From the NCBI GenBank assembly GCA_021166685.1, contig JAJPEU010000008.1, positions 1-64,000 on the forward strand: a DNA stretch of 64,000 nt, written 5' to 3'. This DNA is from Sulfurovum sp. Lineage in GTDB: Bacteria; Campylobacterota; Campylobacteria; Campylobacterales; Sulfurovaceae. The notes below the pieces were generated by a model, which saw nothing but the letters and a program-made list of their open reading frames with translations, was not told where the DNA came from and did not search any database. Both the position numbers and the translations under genes were made by a program. This document shows positions 18,019-26,718 of the stretch, piece by piece. The number at the start of each line of letters is the position of its first letter. The stretch's first letter is position 1.

Positions 18019-19545
18019 ATGGAAAATATTTTAAGCGTATTAGTTTTTTTCCCGGCAATTGCAGGATTGTTGGGCTTTGTTGTAAATAAAGAAAGTGCAA
18101 GAGTTTATGGTATTACAGTAGCTGCCATGGAATTTTTTCTCTCTTTATGGCTATGGTTTGCATTTGACGGCAATAATGCAGGAATGCAATTTGTAGAGAT
18201 GATTCCGATGATTCCTGACTTTGGAGTGAGCTATTATTTGGGAGTAGACGGCATTAGTCTCTTTATTGTGTTGATGAGTACTTTAATGACGCTCATAGGC
18301 ATGATGAGTATGAATATTACTAAAAACATTAAAAACATGGTCATTACTCTTCTTTTCCTTGAGATGACAATGGTAGGCGTATTTCTTTCATTGGATGCGA
18401 TTATTTTTTATCTCTTTTGGGAGCTCTCGCTTGTGCCGATGCTTTATATTATCGGTGCATGGGGCGGACCTTTGAGAATTTATGCATCAATTAAATTCTT
18501 TCTTTATACCTTTATGGGCTCATTGATTATGCTTGTAGGAATGCTGTTTGTTGCCTATATTTATCATGATCTTACCGGTGTATGGAGTTTTGCGCTTACA
18601 GACTGGTATGCATTGGTACTTCCTGTAAGTTATCAATTGTGGCTATTTGCAGCATTTTTTATCGGTTTCGCTATCAAGGTGCCAATGTTTCCTTTTCATA
18701 CATGGTTGCCATATGCGCACGGTCAGGCACCCACTATCGGATCGGTTATTCTTGCGGCAGTCTTACTTAAAATGGGAACATATGGATTTGTGAGATTTTC
18801 ATTGCCGATGTTTCCTGATGCTTCTGTCATTGCTATTACTCCTATCGCAATCATTGCAATTATCATGATTATCTATACCGCGATGGTCGCTTATGCACAA
18901 AAAGATATGAAACAGGTGATTGCCTACTCTTCCGTTTCCCATATGGGTATCATTATGCTTGGTATTTTTGCAATGAATGCCGAAGGGATCGGCGGTTCAG
19001 TCTTTCAAATGCTCTCTCATGGTATCGTCTCAGGAGCATTGTTTATGCTGGTGGGAGTGATTTACGACAGAAGACACACTAAAATAATGGATGAGTTTGG
19101 AGGCTTAGCTACGGTCATGCCAAAATATGCCGTGATTTTTGGGATCATGCTGATGGCTTCCGTAGGCCTTCCCTTAACGATCGGGTTTGTAGGAGAATTT
19201 CTGGTATTGATCGGATTTTATCAAGTGTCGCCAATTATGACTATTTTAGCAGGTACGTCAATTATTGTCGGAGCCGTTTATATGCTGTCTGTGTATAAGA
19301 AAAGTTTTTTTGGCCCCATTACAAATGAAGCAAACAAAACACTCGAAGATTTAGATGTCAAAGAGACTATGTCTTTAGTGCCGTTGGTAATGATCGTTGT
19401 ATGGCTGGGGGTCTATCCTAAGCCTGTTTTAGAACCGATCAATAACTCTGTCAAAGCGATGTTAAGTTTTATGGACGAGAAAGCCATTACGCAAGAGGCT
19501 AAAGATATGATAAAAGTAGCCAAATCAACACAGGAGATAAAGTAA
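18019..19545 (+). CDS. nuoM: NADH-quinone oxidoreductase subunit M (antiporter-like)
   Basis: 508 residues. Homologous to NuoL and NuoN: FYLFWELSLVPMLYIIGAWGG holds the conserved Glu of helix 5, KVPMFPFHTWLPYAHGQAPT holds the conserved Lys, and AQKDMKQVIAYSSVSHMGIIMLG follows. It pumps protons in the membrane arm. Its stop overlaps the nuoN start (TAATG). Ordinary in length and order. Confidence 0.96.
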   Translation: MENILSVLVFFPAIAGLLGFVVNKESARVYGITVAAMEFFLSLWLWFAFDGNNAGMQFVEMIPMIPDFGVSYYLGVDGISLFIVLMSTLMTLIGMMSMNITKNIKNMVITLLFLEMTMVGVFLSLDAIIFYLFWELSLVPMLYIIGAWGGPLRIYASIKFFLYTFMGSLIMLVGMLFVAYIYHDLTGVWSFALTDWYALVLPVSYQLWLFAAFFIGFAIKVPMFPFHTWLPYAHGQAPTIGSVILAAVLLKMGTYGFVRFSLPMFPDASVIAITPIAIIAIIMIIYTAMVAYAQKDMKQVIAYSSVSHMGIIMLGIFAMNAEGIGGSVFQMLSHGIVSGALFMLVGVIYDRRHTKIMDEFGGLATVMPKYAVIFGIMLMASVGLPLTIGFVGEFLVLIGFYQVSPIMTILAGTSIIVGAVYMLSVYKKSFFGPITNEANKTLEDLDVKETMSLVPLVMIVVWLGVYPKPVLEPINNSVKAMLSFMDEKAITQEAKDMIKVAKSTQEIK

Positions 19546-21035
19546 TGTTGGAACCTATAAAAGTAAGTTTAGAGAGTCTAAATCTCATTACGCTTGCACC
19601 GATGCTAATAGCAATTGCGGGTGGTTTGATCATTTTGTGTATTGATTTACTTAAAGAAAATTTAGATAAATCTCTTTATGTGATGTTGACAATATTGATA
19701 CTTGTGGTTGATTTTGGTTCAGTAATGGGCTTAAATACCAATGAGCGCGGCTTCTTTGATGTAATGTTGATCGATGGTGTTTCAATTATTTCACAGCTAT
19801 TGATTGTTGCGGGCTCAATACTTTTCATTCCTCTTGGGTTGACTTCAAAAAGATTTCACGAATATGAATATCCTGAGTTTTTTGCACTCTTTTTGTTTAT
19901 GGTTGCAGGATTCCAGTTTATGGTTGCCAGCGATAATCTAATTTTGATTTTTGTTGGCCTTGAGACGGCATCATTAGCACTTTATACCTTAATTGCTATG
20001 CACAACAGAAGCGATTCATATGAAGCGGCAGTTAAGTATTTCACTATGGGTGCGCTTGCTTCAGCGTTTTATGCAATGGGATCAGCCGTAGTTTATGCGC
20101 TTACAGGAAGCGTAGAGCTTTATCAAGTCGCAGAAGTTCTCTCTTCCCGTTTGGATGAGGCAGGCATAATGATCGCTATTTTTGGCGGTTCAGTACTCTT
20201 GTTGACGGCTCTAGCTTTTAAGCTTTCTCTTTTTCCTTTCCACACATGGGCACCGGATGTTTATCAAGGGGCTTCAGCACCGCTTGCGGGATATATGTCT
20301 GTTGTGCCCAAGATAGCCGCTTTTGTTGTTTCTATCAGAATTTTTGGCATGTATATAGAGTTGGGGATTGAATGGGTAAGAATCATTATATTGATTATTG
20401 CTGTGCTCACGATGACGCTGGCAAACATCATGGCATTGGTGCAAGAAGATGTCAAGCGTATGCTGGCATACTCTTCAATTTCTCATGCAGGCTTCGTAGT
20501 GGCAGCTTTGGCTTTGGATACAACCGAAGGAAACACAGCCATATTCCTTTATTATGCGCTTTTTATGTTTACCAACCTCGGCGCCTTTGCGATGCTATGG
20601 ATTTCTCGTCATAAACAAAGAAGATTTGATGACCGTTTTGACAATCCCTATGAAAAATTTGCAGGTCTTATCAGCATCATGCCGATCGGTGCTGTGATTA
20701 TGGCTTTGTTTATGCTTTCGCTTGCAGGAGTACCGCCGTTTTCTATATTTTGGGGAAAAATTTATATAATGCAAGCAGCCGTCAATGCAGGATACGTATG
20801 GCTGGCTATTGTGATGGGACTTAACTCGGCAATTGCAGCCTATTATTATTTAAAACTTGTAGTGTATATGTTTCTTAAAGAACCGGTCAAAAGTGTGGAT
20901 GTAGTGTACTACAACCTATCTAAACCGTTAATGGCAATTATTGGTTTGGCTACCGTGGCTACCGTAGGAGCGATTTTCTATGTGCAGCCATTGGTATCAT
21001 ATTTTTATTATATGATAAGCGCAAGCGGATATTAA
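19545..21035 (+). CDS. nuoN: NADH-quinone oxidoreductase subunit N (antiporter-like)
   Basis: 496 residues, the last gene of the nuo operon. Visible signatures: FVGLETASLALYTLIAMHNR, KLSLFPFHTWAPDVYQGASAPLAGYMS and QEDVKRMLAYSSISHAGFVV, which carry the membrane Glu/Lys residues of this subunit. About 14 helices are predicted. The 103 bases after it, before the convergent miaA stop, contain only a weak AAACTA/TAGTTT stem with a short T run (about 21069-21104), a low-confidence terminator. Confidence 0.95.
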   Translation: MLEPIKVSLESLNLITLAPMLIAIAGGLIILCIDLLKENLDKSLYVMLTILILVVDFGSVMGLNTNERGFFDVMLIDGVSIISQLLIVAGSILFIPLGLTSKRFHEYEYPEFFALFLFMVAGFQFMVASDNLILIFVGLETASLALYTLIAMHNRSDSYEAAVKYFTMGALASAFYAMGSAVVYALTGSVELYQVAEVLSSRLDEAGIMIAIFGGSVLLLTALAFKLSLFPFHTWAPDVYQGASAPLAGYMSVVPKIAAFVVSIRIFGMYIELGIEWVRIIILIIAVLTMTLANIMALVQEDVKRMLAYSSISHAGFVVAALALDTTEGNTAIFLYYALFMFTNLGAFAMLWISRHKQRRFDDRFDNPYEKFAGLISIMPIGAVIMALFMLSLAGVPPFSIFWGKIYIMQAAVNAGYVWLAIVMGLNSAIAAYYYLKLVVYMFLKEPVKSVDVVYYNLSKPLMAIIGLATVATVGAIFYVQPLVSYFYYMISASGY

Positions 21036-21138
21036 GCAGGGGGGGGTGGTGCCCTCTTATTTTTAAAAACTAGGGAATATAAAATAGTTTCGTTTTTTAT
21101 AGTATTAAAACAATGCCGATAGCCCTACTTAAAAATAT

Positions 21139-22038
21139 TCAGTCATTGAGAATTATTTTTTCTAGCTCTTCGGCATTTCGATTGATTGTGTTATCAAATT
21201 GAGAGCGGTTAAACGTAGTTTGCCTTTTGGCAAGCTGGGCCGTATGAACAGTGATCTTTTCATGAAGCATTTTTTTATCATAGACACCATCAAGATAGGC
21301 TAAAGTTTCCTTAATACCTATAGCTTTCATGCAATTAGGCCTGCGCGTATACTTTTTTTCTAATCCGCAAATCTCATCAATAAGTCCATTTTCTATCATC
21401 TGTTTGGTTCTTAGCGCGATGCGGGATCTCAGCGTATCTTTGTCAACCGCAATTTGATAAATAGAAGGGGTTGCTTTGATGGTTGGTTTTGGAGGAAAGT
21501 GTTTAAAATATTCACTGGGCACAAAAGATGTTTCAAGGTAAATGTTTAAAGCTTTTTCAATACGGTAAGAGTCATTCGATGCAATTTGTGACATATACCA
21601 AGGATCAAGATCTTTAAGCCATTCGTAGGCATCATGAAGAGATTTTAAATATGTTTGTGTTTTGTGTTTTGTCTGTGGGCTAATCGTCGGTAAACTACTA
21701 ATACCTTCTAGAAGCATCTTAAGATAGAAACCGGTTCCTCCTACAATCACAAGATTTTTTTTATTTTTTAAAGCTAAGGCGTAAACATCCTCATAGAGTT
21801 TAATAAAAGTGGTTACGTCAAAATTTTGATCGGGATAAAGATGGTCTATCCCAAAGTGTTCAATCGTTTCACGCTCTTTAAGAGAAGGTTTGGCAGATAC
21901 GATATCAATCTCTTTATAGATGGAAAGCGAATCCAAAGAAAGAATATAGGCGTCTATTTTTTGTGCTATTTTGATAGACAAAGCTGTTTTTCCTGATGCT
22001 GTGGGACCGATAATGGCAAGTTGTTTTGGAGTGCTCAT
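21139..22038 (-). CDS. miaA: tRNA dimethylallyltransferase
   Basis: 299 residues if started at the ATG at 22038 (MSTPKQLAIIGPTASGKT). The reading frame stays open to 22098, but that adds a hydrophobic stretch not typical of the family. The P-loop GPTASGKT, the substrate-site LSLDSLSIYKEIDI, VGGTGFYLK and the QLAKRQTTFNRSQFD region identify MiaA, which adds a dimethylallyl group to A37 of tRNAs reading UNN codons. The product is the substrate of MiaB, encoded at 34.1 kb. It is convergent with the nuo operon and divergent from pssA. Confidence 0.93.
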   Translation of the reverse strand: MSTPKQLAIIGPTASGKTALSIKIAQKIDAYILSLDSLSIYKEIDIVSAKPSLKERETIEHFGIDHLYPDQNFDVTTFIKLYEDVYALALKNKKNLVIVGGTGFYLKMLLEGISSLPTISPQTKHKTQTYLKSLHDAYEWLKDLDPWYMSQIASNDSYRIEKALNIYLETSFVPSEYFKHFPPKPTIKATPSIYQIAVDKDTLRSRIALRTKQMIENGLIDEICGLEKKYTRRPNCMKAIGIKETLAYLDGVYDKKMLHEKITVHTAQLAKRQTTFNRSQFDNTINRNAEELEKIILND

Positions 22039-22146
22039 AAGTAGAATGATAGCAAAACCATAAAAAACAAGCAACCGGTAAATCAAAGCCATAATCACCC
22101 TATAATCGCAATCACGGTAAAATGAGAAAATTTTATTGGGGTATAC

Positions 22147-22704
22147 ATGGATCTATTAGACAAAAATAATCGTTTTAATCTTGCCAATTTGATCACCTTT
22201 GGAAATATTGCATGCGGTGTGGTTGCAATCTATTTCATTGTCAAAGGTGATTTTTTGACTGCTATTGTTCTGGCTTGGATTGCAGGAGGGTTAGATATTG
22301 CGGACGGCAAGGTGGCAAGAAAGCTTGATCTCTCTACAGATTTTGGGGTACAGCTTGACAGTTTTGCCGATTTTCTTTCGTTTGTAGTTATGCCCTCGTT
22401 CTTACTCTTTTATGCATTGCAGTCTGGGATGACAGGCCGGGTGCAAGAGTTGATTGCGGGAACTGTTTTTGTATTCTATATTATTAGCGGACTCCGAAGG
22501 CTTGTTGAGTTTAACCTAAAAGCAGATGCGGGAGGAGTGGCAAAGTTTTTTGAGGGCGTACCTACCCCGCTTGGTGCAATCCTGCTGTGGATACTCTATC
22601 TTATCTATACTTACGGAGTGGTGGAAAATGTATATGTTATTATATTGTTTGTGATAGTGATAGCATGGTCGCTCAACAGTAAACTCAAAATACCCCATCC
22701 ATGA
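22147..22704 (+). CDS. pssA: CDP-diacylglycerol-serine O-phosphatidyltransferase
   Basis: 185-residue integral membrane protein of the CDP-alcohol phosphatidyltransferase family. The catalytic motif is complete at about residues 50-76: DIADGKVARK, then STDFGVQLDSFADF (D-G-x2-A-R-x8-G-x3-D-x3-D). Six membrane helices are predicted. It makes phosphatidylserine, the precursor of phosphatidylethanolamine. It is shorter than many homologues at the C-terminus but intact. It starts after GGGGTATAC and is followed by the UbiA gene. Confidence 0.9.
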   Translation: MDLLDKNNRFNLANLITFGNIACGVVAIYFIVKGDFLTAIVLAWIAGGLDIADGKVARKLDLSTDFGVQLDSFADFLSFVVMPSFLLFYALQSGMTGRVQELIAGTVFVFYIISGLRRLVEFNLKADAGGVAKFFEGVPTPLGAILLWILYLIYTYGVVENVYVIILFVIVIAWSLNSKLKIPHP

Positions 22705-22733
22705 AATATACAGAAAGTAATTTATGGTGAATC

Positions 22734-23600
22734 ATGATTATGACTAAATTATCCTGGAAAGAAAAACTGGCTCATTTTTCAGAGCTGGTCATGTTTAAAC
22801 ACTCGGTGTTTGCTTTGCCTTTTATCTTTATAGCAATGCTTATTGCTGCAAAGGGTTGGTTTGGCTGGAAGCTGTTTTTTTTAGGTATTTTTGCAGCGGT
22901 AAGCGCCAGAAATTTTGCCATGGGCGTCAACCGTTATTTGGACAGAGATATCGACATTCTTAATCCCCGCACCAAGAGCAGACCTTCTGTGGATGGAAGG
23001 GTATCCGGAGAGCAAATGGTATGGTTTATTGCGATCAACGCACTGGTGTTTATTGCAGTTGCTTCTTTTATCAACTCTTTGGCTTTCGCACTTTCTTTGC
23101 CGATCTTGATTGTATTGGGTGCGTATACGTTTTTTAAGCGCTTTTCCGCTGCTGCACATTTAGTTTTGGGGATTAGTTTAGGGCTCGCGCCTATTGCGGG
23201 GGTTGTTGCCGTTTTGGGTGACATAACGCTTTGGTCAGTCTATCTTGGTTTGGGAGTAACGTTTTGGGTTGCGGGGTTTGACCTGCTTTACTCGTTGCAA
23301 GATATTGAGTTTGATAAAGCTCACGGTCTTCATTCTGTTCCTTCTCGTTTTGGCGCACAAAATACGATGCATATAGCAAGTATATTGCATATGCTTACGG
23401 TTGCATTTTGGGCAGGATTTGTTTATGAGGCAGGCTTGGGAATTTTTGCCGGTCTGGCAGTGCTGTTCTCGGCGGGAATGCTGGTTTATGAACATAGCAT
23501 TGTTCATAAAGACTCTACAAAAATAGATAAAGCTTTTTTTGCAGTCAATGGATATTTAGGATTTGTATTTTTACTTTTGATTGTCATAGAGGTAATGTAG
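22734..23600 (+). CDS. UbiA-family polyprenyltransferase, probably MqnP (futalosine menaquinone pathway)
   Basis: 288 residues, polytopic. The first Asp-rich motif reads NRYLDRDIDILNPRTKSRP (about residues 64-82) and the second is DLLYSLQDIEFDKAHGLHSVP, which bind the prenyl diphosphate through magnesium. Campylobacterota make menaquinone by the futalosine route and use a UbiA homologue (MqnP) for prenylation, so this is the likely role. 4-hydroxybenzoate prenyltransferase annotation would be misleading, since no ubiquinone is expected. The start is ATG 22734 or 22740. The next gene begins immediately after the stop. Confidence 0.82.
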   Translation: MIMTKLSWKEKLAHFSELVMFKHSVFALPFIFIAMLIAAKGWFGWKLFFLGIFAAVSARNFAMGVNRYLDRDIDILNPRTKSRPSVDGRVSGEQMVWFIAINALVFIAVASFINSLAFALSLPILIVLGAYTFFKRFSAAAHLVLGISLGLAPIAGVVAVLGDITLWSVYLGLGVTFWVAGFDLLYSLQDIEFDKAHGLHSVPSRFGAQNTMHIASILHMLTVAFWAGFVYEAGLGIFAGLAVLFSAGMLVYEHSIVHKDSTKIDKAFFAVNGYLGFVFLLLIVIEVM

Positions 23601-23936
23601 ATGGAGATAATGGATTATATTATTTTGGGTGCACTTCTTGCATTCGTATTCATACTTTTTGTGCTGCTTCATGTAAATAGCGCACTCAAAAAAGAGAACA
23701 AAAAGATAAGAGCGTTGCTGCATAGGCAAGAAAAGATGATTGCAAATTTAGAAGATTCTCGTGCGACAGCAAAAGATGTTGTGGATAATCTCTCTTCCCA
23801 AAAAGAGGTGATGTTTTTGCTTGGCACGGGAGAAAGCAAAGAGACTATTTCTGAAAAATTGGGTATACCTCTGAACAAATTAGAACTTATCATCAAGTTT
23901 GATGGCATCAAAAAAGAGAAACAGTTTCGTGTATAG
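23601..23936 (+). CDS. Membrane-anchored coiled-coil protein of unknown function
   Basis: 111 residues: one N-terminal transmembrane helix (residues 5-25), a charged coiled coil (about 30-70), and a C-terminal part with a helix-turn-helix look (ETISEKLGIPLNKLELIIKF). I do not recognise a named family with certainty; similar anchored proteins with a sigma-like tail carry DUF labels. Its 3' end overlaps the start region of the uracil-DNA glycosylase gene in another frame. Confidence 0.7.
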   Translation: MEIMDYIILGALLAFVFILFVLLHVNSALKKENKKIRALLHRQEKMIANLEDSRATAKDVVDNLSSQKEVMFLLGTGESKETISEKLGIPLNKLELIIKFDGIKKEKQFRV

Positions 23937-24627
23937 TGATTGGGAAGAGATTCTGCATAAAGCCTATCGCGCCCTGGATGCTGACTATCAAGCTTTTTTA
24001 GAAAACAGTTCTACCTATTTTCCTTCGAAAGAGATCTGCTTTAATGCATTTAAAACGCTGCCAAAAGCACAAGTTAATTATGTTCTTTTCGGACAGGATC
24101 CTTATCCGCGCAAAGAGAGTGCCATGGGTTACGCTTTTATTGATGCCAAGGTTGATTGTATCTTTTCCGAAAAAGGATTAAGCAAAGAAGTCAATCGTGC
24201 AACAAGCCTTCGTAATTTTATCAAGATGGCATTGGTAGCAAGAGGAGATTTGAAAGCAGAAGACAGCTCCCAGGAAGCTATCTCAAAAATTGATAAAAAC
24301 AATCTTATATCTTCCGTAGAACAACTGCGCATGAATTTTGAAAAAAATGGCGTGCTGCTTCTCAATACGGCATTGGTTTTTACCGATAAAAAAAGTTCTT
24401 CCAGACACATTAGGGCATGGAGCCCGTTTATGGAGAATCTATTGCATTCTTTGGAGGAAAATGCCCCAAAACTCATCTTGTTTGGTACTCATGCAAAAGA
24501 ATTAAAAAAAAGATTTTCTTTGCAATCATTTGAAACAATTGAGCTTGAGCACCCCTACAACCATTCGTTTATTTCCAATACCACCGCATTAAATGTATTT
24601 GGAAGTATGAATCTACTTGAAAAATAA
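23902..24627 (+). CDS. ung: Uracil-DNA glycosylase (divergent family 1)
   Basis: About 241 residues. The motif A equivalent is FGQDPYPRKESAMGYAF, with the catalytic Asp (canonical GQDPYH). LLLNTALVFTDK is the Asn-containing uracil-binding strand, and HPYNHSFISN is the Leu/His loop region. It removes uracil from DNA in base excision repair. Tyr-Pro replaces the usual Tyr-His and the intercalation loop differs, so it is a diverged Ung. The start is unclear: TTG 23899, ATG 23902, or GTG 23929 with AAGAGA upstream. The first two overlap the previous gene. Confidence 0.8.
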   Translation: MASKKRNSFVYSDWEEILHKAYRALDADYQAFLENSSTYFPSKEICFNAFKTLPKAQVNYVLFGQDPYPRKESAMGYAFIDAKVDCIFSEKGLSKEVNRATSLRNFIKMALVARGDLKAEDSSQEAISKIDKNNLISSVEQLRMNFEKNGVLLLNTALVFTDKKSSSRHIRAWSPFMENLLHSLEENAPKLILFGTHAKELKKRFSLQSFETIELEHPYNHSFISNTTALNVFGSMNLLEK

Positions 24628-24679
24628 AGAAAATTTTGCTACAATCACGCTTCCTAAATATCGCTACTTAATTTTTAGT

Positions 24680-24756
24680 GCACTCATAGCTTAGCTGGAT
24701 AGAGCATCGGTTTGCGGTACCGAAGGTCTCAGGTTCGAATCCTGATGGGTGTACCA
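24680..24756 (+). tRNA. tRNA-Arg(GCG)
   Basis: 77-nt cloverleaf with an encoded CCA at 24754-24756. The acceptor GCACTCA pairs with TGGGTGT, D stem GCTT with GAGC, anticodon stem TCGGT with ACCGA around the loop TTGCGGT (anticodon GCG, reading CGC/CGU), and the T arm is TCAGG-TTCGAAT-CCTGA. GCG rather than ACG means the wobble A-to-I route is not needed for this tRNA. Confidence 0.93.
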
Positions 24757-24836
24757 CTTCTTCTTTTTCAAATCTTAAAACCAAGACATAACCAAATTTA
24801 TACTACAATAATATAAATACCTTTTGGAGCATAGCT

Positions 24837-25631
24837 ATGCATATTTTACTCATCAATAGCAATCCGGTTGTCTCTAGGCTTTTTTCTCTTTGTGTGCGTG
24901 ATGAAGCATTTTCTTTGGAAGAAGCAGAAAGTGTGGACAGGATCAAGAGCGATAGCTATGATCTGATAGTCGTGGATGACGCATCCTATAATGAGAAAGT
25001 GCAGGAGTATATTGATGCGCTTCATGCCCTGAAAACCATTTTTTTGACGCGCTACAATGAAGAGAATCACCTATTTGATAAAATAATTATAAAACCTTTT
25101 TTGCCCTCACAGATTATGGAGGTAATTAGGGAGGCGGAAAAAGAGAGAAGTCAGGCTATTGGCTTGAAAGACCACTTTATTTTTCCTCTTTCTGCTGAAA
25201 CTTTTGAGGATGATATCGGGGAGATACATGAAGACGACCTTGCAAAAACAAATATTCTCAATGATAAAGAGATAGAAAAGATAAAAAATCTTTTAGATAT
25301 GGATGAAGATGAAGATCTTTGCGCAGTAGGCGATGAGATGAATGAAGAGGGAAAAATTGAAATCATTAAACGTCAATTGGCAAAGGATGGATTGGAAGTT
25401 ATGGATGAAGAAGAATTTTTTGAATCTTTTGCCAAAAGTGACAAGGCTGACAAAGTGTCCCAAGCACCATCCGCTGCAAAACAAACACTAAAACCAAAGC
25501 AGGAAGATACCCATTTGGCTTTTGAGGAGGCGCTATTTCAGACCATCACAGGCATGAAAGTCAAAAAAATAAGAAAATTGCTTAAAGGTGCAGAGGTAAG
25601 TATCACGATTCGCTTTAGGGACAAAGCATAA
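24837..25631 (+). CDS. Receiver-like protein with acidic linker, function unknown
   Basis: 264 residues. Residues 1-105 look like a diverged response-regulator receiver: MHILLINSNP as strand 1, DLIVVDDAS at the phospho-acceptor position, and KIIIKPFLPSQIMEVI with the conserved Lys-Pro. The strand-1 acidic pair is replaced by NSN, so phosphorylation is doubtful. A long Glu/Asp-rich linker (about 115-230) leads to a small C-terminal segment (MKVKKIRKLLKGAEVSITIRF) that could bind a partner. No DNA-binding domain is present. The stop overlaps the gmk start by one base, so it is translated with gmk. Confidence 0.7.
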   Translation: MHILLINSNPVVSRLFSLCVRDEAFSLEEAESVDRIKSDSYDLIVVDDASYNEKVQEYIDALHALKTIFLTRYNEENHLFDKIIIKPFLPSQIMEVIREAEKERSQAIGLKDHFIFPLSAETFEDDIGEIHEDDLAKTNILNDKEIEKIKNLLDMDEDEDLCAVGDEMNEEGKIEIIKRQLAKDGLEVMDEEEFFESFAKSDKADKVSQAPSAAKQTLKPKQEDTHLAFEEALFQTITGMKVKKIRKLLKGAEVSITIRFRDKA

Positions 25632-26257
25632 TGAAGCGAGTAGGCCATGGGGCAATTTTGGTGCTTTCTGGACCTAGCGGAGCTGGGAAAAGCACTATTA
25701 TTCATGCAGCTTCCAAAGAAATAGGCGAATATTATTTTTCTATCTCTACCACCACGCGTGCTCCTAGAGCAGGAGAGGTGCACGGAAAAGATTATTTTTT
25801 TGTCTCAAAAGAAAGTTTTGAGGAAGATATTAAAGCAGGGAATTTTCTTGAGTATGCGCAGGTGCACGGAAATTACTATGGTACTTCATTGAAGCCGGTA
25901 AGAAAAGCATTGGAAGAAGGCAAGCTGGTTATATTTGATATTGATGTACAAGGGCACAGACTGGTGCGCGCAAAAATGGGAGATATTACCACTTCGGCAT
26001 TTATCACCCCGCCGACACTCAAAGAATTAAAAATCAGGCTAAAAGACAGATCCACCGATGATGATTCTGTTATTGTCAGACGTATAGAAAATGCAAAAGA
26101 AGAGATACGTGCAGTGGGAGAATATGATTTTACGATCATTAACAGTATTGTAGAAGAAGCTGCCGAAGAGTTCGTGGTGGTAGCCAAGGCGGCAAGACTG
26201 AAGCAAAGCAAAGAAGAAGAAGCAAGATTTATTCAAAACTGGTTAAGCAAAGAATAG
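25631..26257 (+). CDS. gmk: Guanylate kinase
   Basis: 208 residues, normal length. P-loop SGPSGAGKSTI at about 14-24, GMP-binding STTTRAPRAGEVHGKDYFF, YYGTS and VIFDIDVQG. It phosphorylates GMP to GDP in the cytoplasm. It is coupled to the receiver-like gene and separated from tatA by a 96-base promoter-bearing gap. Confidence 0.96.
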   Translation: MKRVGHGAILVLSGPSGAGKSTIIHAASKEIGEYYFSISTTTRAPRAGEVHGKDYFFVSKESFEEDIKAGNFLEYAQVHGNYYGTSLKPVRKALEEGKLVIFDIDVQGHRLVRAKMGDITTSAFITPPTLKELKIRLKDRSTDDDSVIVRRIENAKEEIRAVGEYDFTIINSIVEEAAEEFVVVAKAARLKQSKEEEARFIQNWLSKE

Positions 26258-26299
26258 CCATTGTGCGAAACATAAGAGGTGCTCTTAAACATTTTTGAG

Positions 26300-26340
26300 T
26301 ATAATTGTTAAAATTTTTACATCACACTCAATAGTTGAGT
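26300..26340 (+). promoter_or_regulatory. tatA promoter with palindrome in the leader
   Basis: A consensus TATAAT at 26300-26305 lies 49 bases before the tatA ATG. Downstream, within the probable 5' untranslated region, ACTCAA-TAG-TTGAGT (26326-26340) is a perfect 6-bp palindrome. It could be an operator or a small hairpin. Confidence 0.5.
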
Positions 26341-26353
26341 ACAAAGGATTGAT

Positions 26354-26578
26354 ATGGGAATGCCAAGTATGCCGGAGTTATTGGTTGTATTAGCAATAGT
26401 AGTGCTTCTTTTTGGAGCAAAAAAAATTCCAGATCTTGCAAAAGGTATAGGAAAGGGAATTAAAGACTTTAAAAAAGCGGTAAAAGAAGACGAAGAGGAA
26501 GAAAAAAAAGAAATTGCTTCCAAAGAAGAACCGAAAGTTGAAGTTCCAGCCAAAGAAACAAAAAGCGAAAACGCGTAA
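26354..26578 (+). CDS. tatA: Sec-independent protein translocase subunit TatA
   Basis: 74 residues: a short N-terminal transmembrane helix ([22 protein letters not shown]) with the FGAKKIP hinge, an amphipathic helix with [17 protein letters not shown], and a Lys/Glu-rich tail. It forms the twin-arginine export pore in the inner membrane. No tatB or tatC is adjacent. In this lineage tatA is often separate from tatBC. Confidence 0.95.
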   Translation: MGMPSMPELLVVLAIVVLLFGAKKIPDLAKGIGKGIKDFKKAVKEDEEEEKKEIASKEEPKVEVPAKETKSENA

Positions 26579-26583
26579 AAATC

Positions 26584-26608
26584 TTTTCCCATAATCTTTA
26601 TGGGAAAA
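26584..26608 (+). terminator. Probable terminator after tatA
   Basis: TTTTCCCATAA and TTATGGGAAAA form a perfect 11-bp hairpin with a 3-nt loop, 5 bases after the tatA stop. The distal arm is followed by CTTATATATTTT rather than a pure T run. Confidence 0.65.
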
Positions 26609-26718
26609 CTTATATATTTTAAACAGAGAAAACTTCTTATCACCGTTAGAGTCCATAGGCATTCTTAGTCAAAAACTTGAGAATGGGAAATAGACTATTA
26701 CCTATTCATGGAAAACAT

